A stretch of DNA of 64,000 nt, taken from assembly GCF_035594125.1 (NCBI RefSeq), contig NC_087176.1, positions 20,455,091 to 20,519,090 of the forward strand, given 5' to 3'. This document shows positions 11,179 through 21,933 of the stretch, piece by piece (the first letter of the stretch is position 1; every line of letters begins with the position of its first letter). Made by a program: the position numbers and the translations under genes. The notes below the pieces were generated by a model. It was not told where the DNA came from. It was given only the letters and a program-made list of their open reading frames with translations, and did no database searches. This stretch comes from Scylla paramamosain (taxonomy: Eukaryota; Arthropoda; Malacostraca; Decapoda; Portunidae).

Positions 11179-12036
11179 CAGTATTTGACGGCTTATAAGA
11201 CGCATGGGCTTATAAGGCACACCTCACTTTGGGCAGGCATTGAAAAAAAAAAAAAAAAAGAAATATGCTCTGAATATGAACTGAAGGGTTTCAACTGAAA
11301 TTTGAAGGCCTCTCTTACATATTCAGATCCTTATTAGACCCCAATATTTTACATTTAAAAACTTCTATATTTGCTAAGACCTACTAACACTACCAAACAC
11401 CAATCCTGCTGTGAGATGTGAACAAATATGGTGTAGGCAAAGACACTGTCAGAGCCCAGAGGGATACTAAAGTTTGTATGATGCTCTCTTCACTTATAAA
11501 ACGTTTTGTTTTGTTAGATAGTAAGCTATTTTCTAAAAAAGCAATAGTTTCTCATTAGCTTTGAGTTTTACTGAACATGTAAGCAAGCTAATAATGTTAG
11601 AAGATAGGCACAATTTCAGTTGTATGAAGGTGTGTCTCACTTCAAGGAATAATGGCATCACACTAAGGAACACAGTGAATCTTGCACGTGTCACCAGGTT
11701 TGGTGTGTGACCCACCGTGAGTTTGTTTTGGTACATGCAATGTGAGGGTCATCACTTAATTTCTTCCTGACTGGTGTTATTTTATGTGAATTACTGGTAA
11801 GTCCCACCTGTTATACATTGTTATCTTCCAAAAAAAAGTTGTTTTTGAAGTGTAGAAATGGTCATCACTTTGTTTACATGTGCAAAGATGTTTGGGGTTT
11901 GTTTTAAAGGCCACTGTTGCCACAGACTTACCAGTGGCCACTGCTCCAAAGCTGAACCTTGGCCTTATAAGACGCATGCTTATTTTCTCAGACTTTTTTT
12001 TGGTAAAAAGGCATGGCTTATAAGCCATCAAGTACA
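11179..12036. mobile_element. Tigger/mariner-like non-autonomous element 1
   Basis: Terminal inverted repeats CAGTATTTGACGGCTTATAA (left) and, reversed, CTGTACTTGATGGCTTATAA (right), with a TA on each side (11177-11178; 12037-12038). The 858-bp body has no coding potential. Both ends carry GCTTATAAGACGCATG words. Sits inside LINE C: the RT frame resumes at 12043 with VLKDCYDTLA. Confidence 0.72.
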
Positions 12037-13385
12037 GTACTTGTCCTTAAAGACTGCTACGACACTCTTGCTACCACGCCAGAACACAAAGAGCACTTAC
12101 TCAACACACAGTTCCACTCTGTATTCATCCAGAAAAACCCCACACAAGCCAAATAGCCCTTACCCACCCATTCCCTCCCCTCGACGTCAGGACAGACCGA
12201 ATGCAGAGGTCACCACAGACTCTGGACACCACTAGATCACCTGGACTTGATAAAAGTCTCCCCCCCCCCTTTTTCCTTAAGACTTGTGCCCTCATCCTTG
12301 CTCTCAGCCTTCCACCCATCCTCTAAGTGATCTTTACCCAACCTCTTCATGCATCCTCTCTTCTCTCTGACTGGCTTTGTGCTGATGTCACCCCATTTTC
12401 AAGGCAGGTGTCTGGAGTGACCCTTCTAATTATTGCCCCATTTCTCCCACCTTTATCATCTCCCACATCTTTCAACACATCATACACAGACACATAATAA
12501 ATCATCTTGACACAAACAACATACGTATTATCAGACCACACGACATGGATTCCAACCAAAATTATCATGCGAGTCACAATTCACTGTTACCCACCATGAC
12601 ATTACAAGACACCCAGACAGACGTGATGCCAAACAAGTTGACACTATCGTGCTAGACTTTGCCAAAGCCTTTAACAAAGTACTCCACAAAAGACTGATTC
12701 TGAAACTACAGCATTGTGGCAGCACTGGACCAATTCTTCACTGGGTCACTTCTTTTCTTTCCGACAGGACCTGACGTGTTCTTCTTGACAGTGTTGCATT
12801 TGACCCTGTCCCTGTCTGTTCAGGTGTCCCTCAGGTCACTGTCTTGGGGACCCACACACACAGACAAATAAATATAAAGAGGCTGGAAAAGCTCAACATA
12901 GCTACAGCCAGGTTCATTACAAAACAATTACACACAAACTTCTGGCATAACAACACACATTAAACAATTAAATATGGACACCCTCACACTTCACAGAGAA
13001 GCACACAGACTAACAATAATGACAATAATGCACAAACTCACAAACCATCAAACTGACATCAACAAACATGAATACTTACACCACACACAGCCAGTACCCA
13101 TAACACACACAACCACAAATATTCAACATACCACGATAACACAGACTCTTTCAAGCACTCACACTTCCATGGACCACATGCAGCTGGAACGGACTCCCCC
13201 TCACAAACACAGCACGTGCATTCAAACACCTAACACTCCCACATTTCAGAACATGCACATAAAACTCCTACCCTGGACACTTAGTTTTCCCCTCACCCCA
13301 CCCCAAATAACCTTTTCCCTCTCTGACATCTCCTTGCAGCCAGCTCCCCATATGCACCCTACACATTAAATATTGAGATTGAGAT
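12037..13385 (+). pseudogene. LINE C reverse transcriptase remnant
   Basis: Frames shift repeatedly. Recognisable pieces are VLKDCYDTLATTPEHKEHLL (RT N-terminus), TIVLDFAKAFNKVLHKRLIL (first catalytic Asp motif), SFLSDRT and SGVPQVTVLG (mutated [10 protein letters not shown]). The YADD box itself was not found, so part of the palm is deleted. Confidence 0.65.
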
Positions 13386-13464
13386 TGAGATGGAGGGAAT
13401 AGGTTATGTTTTCCTGACTTTTACTGGGTGGGAGGGAGGGAGGGAAGGACAGAATGACACTCAC

Positions 13465-13504
13465 ATGAACTGATCCTGAAGTGCCAAAGTTTGTTCCTCT
13501 TGAC
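13465..13504 (-). CDS. PKHD1L1: PKHD1L1-like exon 20, 40 nt (IPT)
   Basis: The acceptor is CTCTCACAG and the donor GTGAGT. This tiny exon encodes SRGTNFGTSGSVH, the G-x-NFG strand of an IPT repeat. It exits in phase 0, and the join with exon 21 gives GSVHIGSELC, the usual V-x-IG-x-x-x-C strand, confirming this frame. Confidence 0.8.
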
Positions 13505-13617
13505 CTGTGAGAGAGGAGAAAATAAGACACAGAAACACAGAGAAAATATTTGTTATGACTTAGATCTTCACTGTTTCCACAACTGGAGGAGGAACAGGAG
13601 GAGGATAAGAGACTCAC

Positions 13618-13744
13618 CAAAGAGGGAGAGGGTGTGGAGGGAAAGGCCAATGATGGTGGGTGACAGTGAGACGTCATAAGTGAAGGAGGAAGGGAGGGAG
13701 CCACTTGTGCCGCCCACATCCACCACCACATACACCGTGCCCTC
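13618..13744 (-). CDS. PKHD1L1: PKHD1L1-like exon 19 (IPT), probable one-base frame break
   Basis: The acceptor is CACTCTGGCAG and the donor GTGAGT. It encodes EGTVYVVVDVGGTSGSLPSS, FTYDVSLSPTIIGLS, the end of one IPT and the start of the next (EGTVDISV..F-x-Y...P-I-I). The exit phase is one base short of what exon 20 needs. An extra C in the CCC run near 13640 would give GLSP and the right phase. Confidence 0.82.
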
Positions 13745-13751
13745 CTGCCAG

Positions 13752-14145
13752 AGTGGAGAGGGTCAGGAGGTGATGGCCTGGCCTAACCTAACACCACTAC
13801 CACCATCATCACCATCATGACACACTCTTACAGTAAGAAATTGTACAAACAAAAGAGGAAAGAAAATGTGAGAAAATAGTATTTGTAATCCTAAAATACA
13901 TTTTTCACTTAGCAGCATCACATGTAGCTTTGGCTCTGTCTCATACGCAAAAAAGTAGCCACACCAAAAAAAAATGTAACACCAACATGTGTATGTTGTT
14001 GGTGTTATCTTTCTGTGCTGTGGGCGCAAATCACCCAAGCTACTCGTATGTGTGATGCAGCTTGTATGTGATACAAATATAGTTTTCCTGACAGAGCAAT
14101 TAGCCAGTGGAAGGCACTGACTGACCAATTTATGTGTGCAGGAAC
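13752..14145. other. Intron 18, no recognised gene
   Basis: Between exon 19 and the tail-only (CA)n insertion. The segment 14095-14160 resembles a LINE 3' end weakly; nothing firmer. Confidence 0.4.
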
Positions 14146-14158
14146 CATTCATAGCTTT

Positions 14159-14249
<91 letters not shown>

Positions 14250-14266
14250 GCATTCATAGCTTTAAA
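14146..14266. repeat. (CA)n tract flanked by a 16-bp direct repeat
   Basis: CATTCATAGCTTTAAA at 14146-14161 recurs exactly at 14251-14266. Between them lie about 43 CA units and AAAG. The arrangement looks like a target-site duplication around an insertion consisting only of a microsatellite tail. Confidence 0.75.
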
Positions 14267-14312
14267 GATAAATATGACAAATTAATTTAAAGATAAATAT
14301 GACAAATTAATT
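14261..14312. repeat. 25-bp tandem duplication
   Basis: Two consecutive copies of a 25-bp unit beginning TTTAAAGATAAATATGACAA. Confidence 0.85.
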
Positions 14313-14370
14313 TAAAAAGATAAGACATTACAAATTTCACTAAATTCTTTAAAAATAAAATTACATAACA

Positions 14371-14422
14371 GACACACACACACACACACACACACTGACA
14401 CACACACACACACACACACACA
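14371..14422. repeat. (CA)n microsatellite
   Basis: About 25 units with one TG interruption, immediately before the LINE A ORF1 remnant. Confidence 0.95.
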
Positions 14423-14423
14423 G

Positions 14424-14990
14424 TTGGAGAAAAAAGTGAGTTATAGAGAAGTAGTGAAGGACCAGAGAAGTAAAGAACGCTTGACAAGAGAGTTTATAAA
14501 GGTAATAAAGGAAAAGGAAAACCTGGTAAGAGAAACTGTAGATAAAAAGAAGAGTGTAATGATCTTTGGCCTGGAAGAAAGTGAGATAAAAAATTGGTAT
14601 AAAAGAGAAGCAGAACAAAGAAAAACAGCTTGATTAGTACTGAGTGTGATAAACGAAGGGGATACAAAGCTGGAAGATGAAATAGAGGTGTACAGGATTT
14701 GTAAATATGATCAAGGAAAAAGTAGACCATTGAAAATCAAACTAAAATCCCAAACAACAGCTGAAGAAACATTGGCAAATGCGTGGAAGCTAGCCAAAAG
14801 TAACAAGTTTAAATAAGCCTGGATTAGAAGAGAAATGAATGAGGAAGAAAGGAAGAAACTTAATGAATTGAGAAGTGAAGCAAAAGAAAGGAATGAACAG
14901 AGAACACAAGAGGAAAAGGAACTTTCTTCTGGAGAGTAATGGACCTAAGGTTGAGGAAGTGGTACATGTGAAGAGTGAAGGGTGCAGAGG
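14424..14990 (+). pseudogene. LINE A ORF1 remnant (coiled-coil nucleic-acid-binding protein)
   Basis: Readable pieces: RLTREFIKVIKEKENLVRET, KKSVMIFGLEESEIKNW, then past a stop EDEIEVYRICKYDQGKSRPL and IRREMNEEERKKLNELRSEA. The VMIFGLEE and R-x-x-K/R..RPL-x-I-K-L blocks are the typical RRM-like portion of LINE ORF1. At least two in-frame stops. Confidence 0.7.
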
Positions 14991-15479
14991 CACAGCTCTA
15001 AGAGAGGGAGGGACATGGACAGTGGCATACACTAATCGCTCGTTTGCGACAACGTCGTCATAACTCAAAAATAGCAATTTTTCACGAGAGCCATTTTAAA
15101 GAATGAAAACACTCTCAATATTGTGAATAGTCCCAAAAGACCATAGCTGGAACATTTTTTGAAACATCAAATAGTCCTTTAAAGTTTATAGAAATTGAAA
15201 TAATTATATCTTCACTAATCAAACCTTTATTTAAACTTTTATGATGCTTTTTTTTAATATGACGTTCTTCATAAAAAAATAGTAGACCTCTCATGTACTA
15301 TTTTGTTTTGTGCCATTATTGAAAGGAAAATAATCACCAATATGTTACTTAATTATGTATTGTTCATTGCTTATGACTTTGACAAGATTGATGATAATAC
15401 ATTTTCTTATTATGAAAATGATGGATACTTCCTAATAAATGAAAGATATTGACTGTAACACAAAAAGATATTAAAAAAA

Positions 15480-15525
15480 ACATTGTTATGAACATAATAG
15501 ATTCCTCCTAATTATAATTTTTTTT

Positions 15526-15572
<47 letters not shown>

Positions 15573-15675
15573 ATCCTCATGAACATAATAGATTCTTCCT
15601 AATTATCATTTTTTTCAAATAAAAAAATCCTTATGAACCTAATAGATTCTTCCTAATTATAATTTCTTTCAAATA
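15480..15675. repeat. Three ~50-bp subterminal repeats with (AT)n
   Basis: TATGAACATAATAGATTCCT and relatives occur at about 15487, 15582 and 15632, the first two separated by an (AT)n run at 15531-15568. Confidence 0.8.
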
Positions 15676-15878
15676 TGCCTAAGGAATTAGACAACTCAAA
15701 AATGTTCAAATAAATGAAAGATGGACTGTATGATAAAAAAAAACATTATAAAATAAACATCTATTTAATATTCCATTCAAATAATATGTACCTAATGAAT
15801 TAGCATACAACAAAACTTAATATCGTAATAGGCATACTAAATTTGTATTTTAACTCATTTCATTAAGATTGATTTCAT

Positions 15879-18378
15879 TTACAGGTCTTCATAAAATTTA
15901 TGATGGCATTGTGGAATCAGATTTTTATTACAAAGGTCCATCAAGTCTTTTTTCTTGTTAGCAGGCAATGTAAGTTTGCTGGAGTAACATGGCAGTAAGT
16001 CATTAATGGAGGTGGCTTTATTTGAGTTTTTCAAAATTTTAAGCTCCTTATAGTCTGAACCATAGGAACGTTTACAAAAAACTGACAGTGGTGACTGCTT
16101 TTCAAATTTCATTACTTTAACATACTTTAACATCAGAGAGTTGAAGAGTCTTGCAATTGATAGGTCCCATTTCAGTAGCTAGAGACTTGATGTTCAAGAA
16201 ATCTTTGTAACAAAGCTCTTTTACTACGAAAGGCTGTCCTTTCTTTCTGGCAGTTCGAATTGCCGTTACGTAAGTTTCCGGCACATAAATGGGTCCACTT
16301 TTTAAAATTCTCTTTACTTCTCTTTCAATAAGGGAATGGGCAGAGTCACCCTCATTTTGGGTATGCCCTTTTATTAGAAACTTGTGTGTTATTGAAGTTA
16401 TATTAGGTAAGTTGTTTACTGCATAAAGGTAAAGTGCCATCATGAACTTATTTTTCTGTTGGCCAGAACAGTTATCTGAGTAAAAAATTATGTCAGTTTC
16501 TCCTGCCTCACACAAGGTTTTAATGTAATCGAGAACACAGGTCCCAATTTCATTAACCCCACGTTGGCCATTAGTTTCATTCCAGACATAGCAATTACAT
16601 GAGTTTGTTTTAGCATTGTAAATAGTAAAATTTAAAACATTCAGCTTTGACTTGTAATAAAAAACTGAAATGTCCCCTTTTGGTATCTGCATTACAGCCG
16701 GAAGGTCATAAACAGCAACAACTGCATCACTCTCAGTTTTATCTTTATGTTTTTCATTTCTTGACATGTCTTTTTCTTTGTGGTGATTTTCATAGCTTCC
16801 TTGAAGGCGCTCTTTCTCTTCATTCTCCGCATTAAGATAAGATGAAAAAACATCGCATTGGTCCTTTTTAGGAACAAAAAAAGAAATATTATACGCATTG
16901 GTCCTTTTTAGGAACAAAAAAAGAAATATTATACTCTGTGGTAAAAATGCAATAAAACAGAGTGTAATTGGCATAAGGTACCTTTTGTTGTTTGGACTTC
17001 TCAACATAATCGCGGTGAATATCTGCAATTGTTTTAGAGCCGCATATGAATGTCCTACTTGATGTAGCTCTCGTTTAGTGACTCTCTATCTGAGGGATAG
17101 ACTCAATATGTGCCTTGACGCCTTTCCTAATTTCAGGATCAACAGTTACTTGATTACCATGTTGGCCTCTCTTATCAGGTTCCATAAGAACATTAGCAAC
17201 TCTGCTTTGCTTTGCTAAAGCTGTTCTTATTGGCCGATCATTGATATCAAGTGTGTTCTTGAAAAAAAGTTTGGAAACACGAATTTCATTCTGACCAACC
17301 ATGAAGTGAAAGGAACTGTTATTGTTCCTAGGTTGACGGTTGCCTCCCTCATGAACATACCTGTATTTAGGTCTAACAGTTTTAATGCAGTTTGAAATGA
17401 ACTGCCACTGTTGAGCAATGTCTCCTAATGCCCAATAAGAGTCAAAGAGTTTTTGCCTTTCTTCTTCATTTATCTGTTCTGAACATTTAATTCGACATTT
17501 ATTTCCACATGGGAGTTTCATTTTCCTTTCTGGTCTTATTTTTCTTATTTTTGCTTATATAAGCCTTTCCAGAGTTCCTTAATTTTTTCGCTTTATGTTT
17601 CTTCCATTGACTCAGGTGCTGTTTACGTTTATGTCCCTTTTGCGGACTAACTAGTACAGGAATTTTATCAACTGCGTCCTTCTCTTCAAGGTTAAAACTC
17701 TCTTCTTCCTCTTTGCTTGGGATATAGTCCTTATCTTTCACGGAATCATCTGTGTCAATATCTTCAGTTTCTGAGTCACTGCTAGAAGATGATTCACTGC
17801 TAGAAGACGAGTCACTACTAGAGGACGAGTCACTACTAGAAGAAGACTTCCTGTTATTTGAAGCAGAGCTTGCACCCGTAATGCTTGCTGATGGCAGCAG
17901 ATGGTCATCATTGATTTGAGGGTCAACAGGAAGTTCACATCCTACAAAGTACAAAGAAATGGGTCTAAAATGTGATTTTTGTTTTTTGTGCTAAAAACGC
18001 TCTATGGTATGTAAGACAGCATGTGTCATTTTTTTTAGTTTGGGGGGAACTATCAATTCCTCAGATGGGGGTCCAAATTTTTAACAACGAGAACCAAAAA
18101 AATCTGAAAATTTTACTTTATTTTGCATTTTTAAAAAGTTGGATCTTTAAACTTCAAAGCCTTACTCCTCCGAAAGTTTTGATTGTTAAAATAGTTTTCA
18201 TCAAAATTGGCTCATTAATAAAAAAAAATAGGCTTACCTCCCACCTTAAAGCAAATTATATGGAAATATAATCAAGGTTATGATAGTATATACCTGTACT
18301 ATTTTCCTCAGGGTTTTCTTCACTGTTTTCCTTAGCCTTTAATGCTAATTCTAGCATAAGTTTTCCTCTACATGACAT
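15879..18378 (-). pseudogene. Transposase of the 4.0-kb element, two exons, four lesions
   Basis: Exon 1 (18294-18378) starts MSCRGKLMLELALKAKENSE and has a GTATAT donor; exon 2 starts at 17941 after a TTTGTAG acceptor with GCELPVDPQINDDHLLPSAS. Then come a Ser/Asp-rich acidic region, a Cys-rich block (LPCGNKCRIKC), a helical region, and the catalytic part: VVAVYDLPAV (first Asp), DIIFYSDNCSGQQKNKFM (second Asp), GHTQNEGDSAHSLIE (third acid). Lesions: a frame change near 17505-17530, a TAA stop at 17075-17077, a 40-bp tandem duplication at 16855-16934, and a 10-bp duplication near 16114-16133. It cannot make full-length protein. Confidence 0.8.
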
Positions 18379-19073
18379 GGTACCCATTTAATCTGAAAAA
18401 AAATATGATATTTATGAATACAATGTTTTGTTGCAACAATGTCACCAATGTAAATAATACACTAACTTTTTTAAGTTTTTCGCAAGATTTTCAAATAACA
18501 ATGACATAATTTAAGTTAAACAAAAATGTGCTGCTGTAATACGAGGTAATGTTTGTAACAATACTGTCATAACTCAAATACAACACCTATTATTCACAAG
18601 GTTTTTTTCCAATAATGACACATTTTGAATTAGGACGTAAAACATAGATGTTTGTTTTTACCAATAATGACACATTTTGAATAATGACGTAAAACATAGG
18701 TAGAGCTCTATGTTCGCAGACAAAACGTATTACATCAAAATAACACATTATTGCATGAAACATAATTCATAAGTTCAGTACTTACATTTTGTACTAACAT
18801 AGTTCTAAATCAAAATATGACACTCTAAATGACAGCATGAGTGTAGTTACCCCAACGATGGTCACAGCACAACTGACATGTAACGGTCTTCACGCAAAGA
18901 AGTTGGTACATATTATGTTATGTCGTTATGACATTTAGCGCCTCTAGCGGTCAGTTTTTTAACTACAATTATGACACTTTTGCCAAAAAATCTGCGTTTC
19001 AAGATGAATATGTCTATATGGATAACTCGAAAATCCATTTTTTTAGTTATGACGTTGTTGTCGCAAACGAGCG

Positions 19074-19790
19074 TAATGTGGATGGTTTAGTTTCAGTGAT
19101 GGATGAAGTGAATGAATTTATGAAAGCAAATGAACCAGACATCATGGCAATGGTAGAAACTAAACTAAGAGATTCAGAGACATCAAATTTAGGAGGGGAA
19201 AGTACAATATGTGGATAAGAAACAGATGTGGAAAAGGAGGAGGTGGGGTGATGATGCTTGTTAAAAAGGGTATCAGGGTGGAGAGTGGAAAAGGCAGAAG
19301 GCTTGGTGGAAGGCCTAAACTTACAACTAATAAATGGAAGAGGAGGAATACAATATGTCACAGTGGTGTATGTCCCACCAAAAACAAAGACCTGGAATAG
19401 ACAAGAGCATCAACAGTTGCTGAATGAGACAAAAGAATGGCTTGTAAAGAAAATTAAAGAAAACAACAAAATTGTTAAAATGGGAGATTTTAATAGTAAA
19501 GAGATAAATTGGGAGGAGTGGAACACAAGAGGAGGAGAAGACTCATGGGAAGATAAGGTTCTGAAACTGGCAATGAACAATATTATGACACAGTGGGTTG
19601 AGGAAAACACTAGATACAGAGGAGCAGAGAAGCCATCAATTTGGTATTATCAAAAGAAACAGATATTATAGAAGACATGAACTATAGTTGTCCACTAGGA
19701 AAAAGCGACCATGTCATGATAAGGTTTTGTATTAAAGAAAAAAAGAGAGGAGAGTAGATGTGAAGATTATAAAAGTGAAAGATTTAATCA
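19074..19790 (+). pseudogene. LINE A endonuclease domain remnant
   Basis: Encodes VDGLVSVMDEVNEFMKANEP, DIMAMVETKLRD, GKGGGGVMML, VVYVPPKTKTW, NNKIVKMGDFNSKEINWEEW, TRYRGAEKPS and later GKSDHVMI. VETKL, GDFN and SDH are the APE catalytic blocks. Two frameshifts and a deletion break it. Confidence 0.82.
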
Positions 19791-20125
19791 TGGTAAGTAA
19801 AATTTTGAACAAATGAGGAGATACTTTGGTGAAGGGGACTGAAGTACACTTATCACAGCAAGTTATGTGCAAAAGAAGTGGGAAGCTTTCATCAATATTT
19901 ATGAAGAGGGAGTGAAAAGATATGTACCAAAAGTAGAGACAAAGAGAAGATATAACAATGACTGGTATAATAGAAGATGTGAAATAGCTAGGGAGGAGAG
20001 GGAAACGGCATGGAATAGATGGCGGAGGAAAAAAAAAGCAGGAGCTGTGGCAAAACTACACAACCACAAGAAATGAATATGTAAAGGTTATTAGAGAAGA
20101 AAGGAAAAATTATGAGAAAGATGTT

Positions 20126-21232
20126 ATGGACAAATACAAAGAGAAACCAAAACTGTTCTTCAGATATGTGAACAGCAAAATGAAAAATAGAGAAGGAATA
20201 AGCAGATTGAAGGTGAATGGTCAAATGTGTGAGGATCCGGCTGAATTGGCAGAGATAATGAACAGGAGTTTTCAATCAGTATTCACAAAAGAGAAAACAT
20301 TTGTGTACCAGAGTGAGATGAGTGAGGAAATGGGTCTGGGGGAAATCCAAGTGACTGAAGAGGATGTCCAGAAACAGATGGAGGAACTAGACATTAGGAA
20401 GGCCCCTGGACCTGATGGAGTGTCAGGATGGATACTAAAAGAGTGCAATCAGCAGTTGACATGGGTAATACATAATATTATAGAAAGCTCCCTAATTGAA
20501 AGTAGAGTCCCAATTGAATGGAAGAGAGCTAACATAGTGCCAATCTACAAAGGTGGTAGTAAAGAGGACCCCTTAATCTATAGACCTGTGTCTCTAACAA
20601 GTGTGGTGTGCAAAATGTGTGAAAGATTGGTGAAGGATAAATGGATGCAGTATCTAGAAGGAAATGAAGTGATATTAAAGCAACAATTTGGATTTAGGAG
20701 AGGGATATCGTGTATTACAAACTTACTGAGTTTTTATTCTAGAGTGGTGGATATAATGCAAGAAAGAGATGGATGGGCTGATTGTGTTTATTTAGACCTG
20801 AAGGCAGCCTTTGATAAAGTGCCACACAGGAAATTGTTGTGGAAGTTAAAGCATAATGGTGGGCTAAGGGGGGGCTTGCTGAGATGGATGGAAAATTTCT
20901 TGACAAACAGAGAAATGAGAACCGTGGTAAAAGATAAAAAATCATCATGGAGGGAAGTCATAAGTGGAGTACCCCAAGGCTCAATACTTGCACCAATCAT
21001 GTTTGCAGTCTATATAAATGATATGACGGAGAAGGTGAAAAGCTACATGAGCCTTTTTGCGGATGATGCAAAGTTGCTGAAGAAAGTTGAGAGTGCAGAG
21101 GACTGTGGAACGTTACAAGAAGACCTGAACAAGATATCAGAGTGGAGTTATAGATGGGAAATGGAATTTAATTTAAAGAAGTGTAAAGTAATAGAATTTG
21201 GAAAAAGTACAAGAAGAGTAAAAGGAAATTAA
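20126..21232 (+). CDS. LINE A reverse transcriptase ORF, 368 codons
   Basis: RT of a CR1-like LINE, copying element RNA at a nicked target. Motifs in order: SVFTKE (about residue 53), RKAPGPDGVSGWILKE (about 91), WKRANIVPIYKGG (133), YRPVSLTSVVCKMCERLV (152), QFGFRRGISC (190), VYLDLKAAFDKVPHRKLLWK (first catalytic Asp, about 221), ISGVPQGSILAPIMF (279) and LFADDAKL (catalytic FADD, about 310). It ends at a TAA from 21230; the same element's frame resumes directly after it, so the copy has lost its C-terminus by a stop. Confidence 0.88.
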   Translation: MDKYKEKPKLFFRYVNSKMKNREGISRLKVNGQMCEDPAELAEIMNRSFQSVFTKEKTFVYQSEMSEEMGLGEIQVTEEDVQKQMEELDIRKAPGPDGVSGWILKECNQQLTWVIHNIIESSLIESRVPIEWKRANIVPIYKGGSKEDPLIYRPVSLTSVVCKMCERLVKDKWMQYLEGNEVILKQQFGFRRGISCITNLLSFYSRVVDIMQERDGWADCVYLDLKAAFDKVPHRKLLWKLKHNGGLRGGLLRWMENFLTNREMRTVVKDKKSSWREVISGVPQGSILAPIMFAVYINDMTEKVKSYMSLFADDAKLLKKVESAEDCGTLQEDLNKISEWSYRWEMEFNLKKCKVIEFGKSTRRVKGN

Positions 21233-21778
21233 GTGTTGAATGGTGTAAGGTTGAGTGGAGCAGAAGAGGAAAAGGATCTCGGTGTTACAGTGACCGGGAA
21301 CCTGATCCCGGAGAGACACATTAGCAAAATTACAGGAGTAACCTATAACTTGTTGAGAAGAATAAGGCAGGCCTTTGCATATATGGATGAAGAGATGGTC
21401 AGGAAGATGATCATGTCGCTGATAAGACCCAGACTAGAATATGCAGCAGTAGTGTGGTCGCCATACAAGAAAAAGGATAAAAGTAAGTTGGAGAGAGTTC
21501 AGAGAGCAGCTACGAAGATGGTACCAAGTATCAGAGACTTGTCATATGAAGAGAGACTGGAAAGGATACATCTACAAACGTTGGAAAAGAGGAGAGAAAG
21601 GGAAGACATGATTGTGATATATAAAGCATATAAGGGAGTAGAGGAGGTGGACCGGAGCAACTTAATGGTCTGGGATACACGGGACACTAGAGGACATGGA
21701 AAGAGGCTGAAGAGGAGTGCTTGTAGAAGAGACGCCAAAAAGTACCCATTGTATTGGTGTATGGAACAGTCGGGATGA
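21233..21778 (+). pseudogene. LINE A RT C-terminal (thumb/connection) segment
   Basis: Continues in frame after the stop: EEEKDLGVTVTGNLIPERHI, RRIRQAFAYMDEEMVRKMIM, SLIRPRLEYAAVVWSPYKKK and RDLSYEERLERIHLQTLEKR. A frameshift before RDAKKYPLYWCMEQSG separates it from the family end FKAKLDIKRYGDGTAQA at about 21810-21860. Confidence 0.82.
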
Positions 21779-21933
21779 GGAGATAGTAAATGAAGAAAGT
21801 ATACATGGATTCAAGGCTAAGTTGGATATTAAAAGATACGGAGATGGGACAGCACAAGCATAACTCTTTTCCCATAAAGCATAACTAGGTAAATACAACT
21901 AGGTAAATACACACACACACACTTTATACTCAC

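Larger units (their letters stand above)
9001..13385 (+). mobile_element. LINE C (CR1-like with PHD-finger ORF), interrupted copy
   Basis: An ancient LINE with, in order: a zinc-finger ORF (9349-9774), endonuclease remnants (10290-10790), and RT remnants (KEHLLNTQFHSVF at about 12088; LDFAKAFNKVLHKRLILKLQ at about 12653; SGVPQVTVLG at about 12822). The C-terminus is degraded, and the 3' tail ends TTAAATATTGAGATTGAGA at 13367-13390. It is interrupted by a LINE B fragment at 9991-10286 and a Tigger-like element at 11179-12036. Clade assignment is inferred from the PHD finger plus APE plus RT order. Confidence 0.65.
15037..19073 (-). mobile_element. 4.0-kb DNA transposon (Sola-like, tentative) inserted in LINE A
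   Basis: Ends are inverted repeats starting CGCTCGTTTGCGACAAC, 29 bp with two mismatches (15037-15065 and 19045-19073). The flanks carry the 4-bp duplication TAAT (15033-15036; 19074-19077). It encodes one two-exon transposase on the minus strand. A 4-bp duplication and a DDE-type protein with the YSDNCSGQ and GHTQNEGDSAHSLIE blocks suggest the Sola group, but I could not verify the superfamily. Subterminal 50-bp repeats at 15480-15675 and a 55-bp doublet at 18600-18700 may be binding sites. Confidence 0.82.
14420..21921 (+). mobile_element. LINE A, most complete copy, split by a DNA transposon
   Basis: ORF1 remnant at 14424-14990, endonuclease start at 15020, 4.0-kb DNA transposon at 15037-19073, then endonuclease, RT and 3' end at 19074-21921. 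Removing the transposon plus one TAAT copy rejoins AYTN to VDGLVS, the family's endonuclease opening. The 3' end is AACTAGGTAAATACACACAC, about 10 bp from the splice donor of host exon 18. Confidence 0.88.

Noticed and set aside
13763..14257. 164-codon minus-strand frame with poly-(CV)
   Set aside because: Half of it is (CA)n in translation; the rest shows no family or splice support.
15037..19073. Domesticated host gene instead of a transposon
   Set aside because: Precise TIRs, a target duplication, restoration of the LINE frame on removal and four disabling lesions all indicate a dead insertion.
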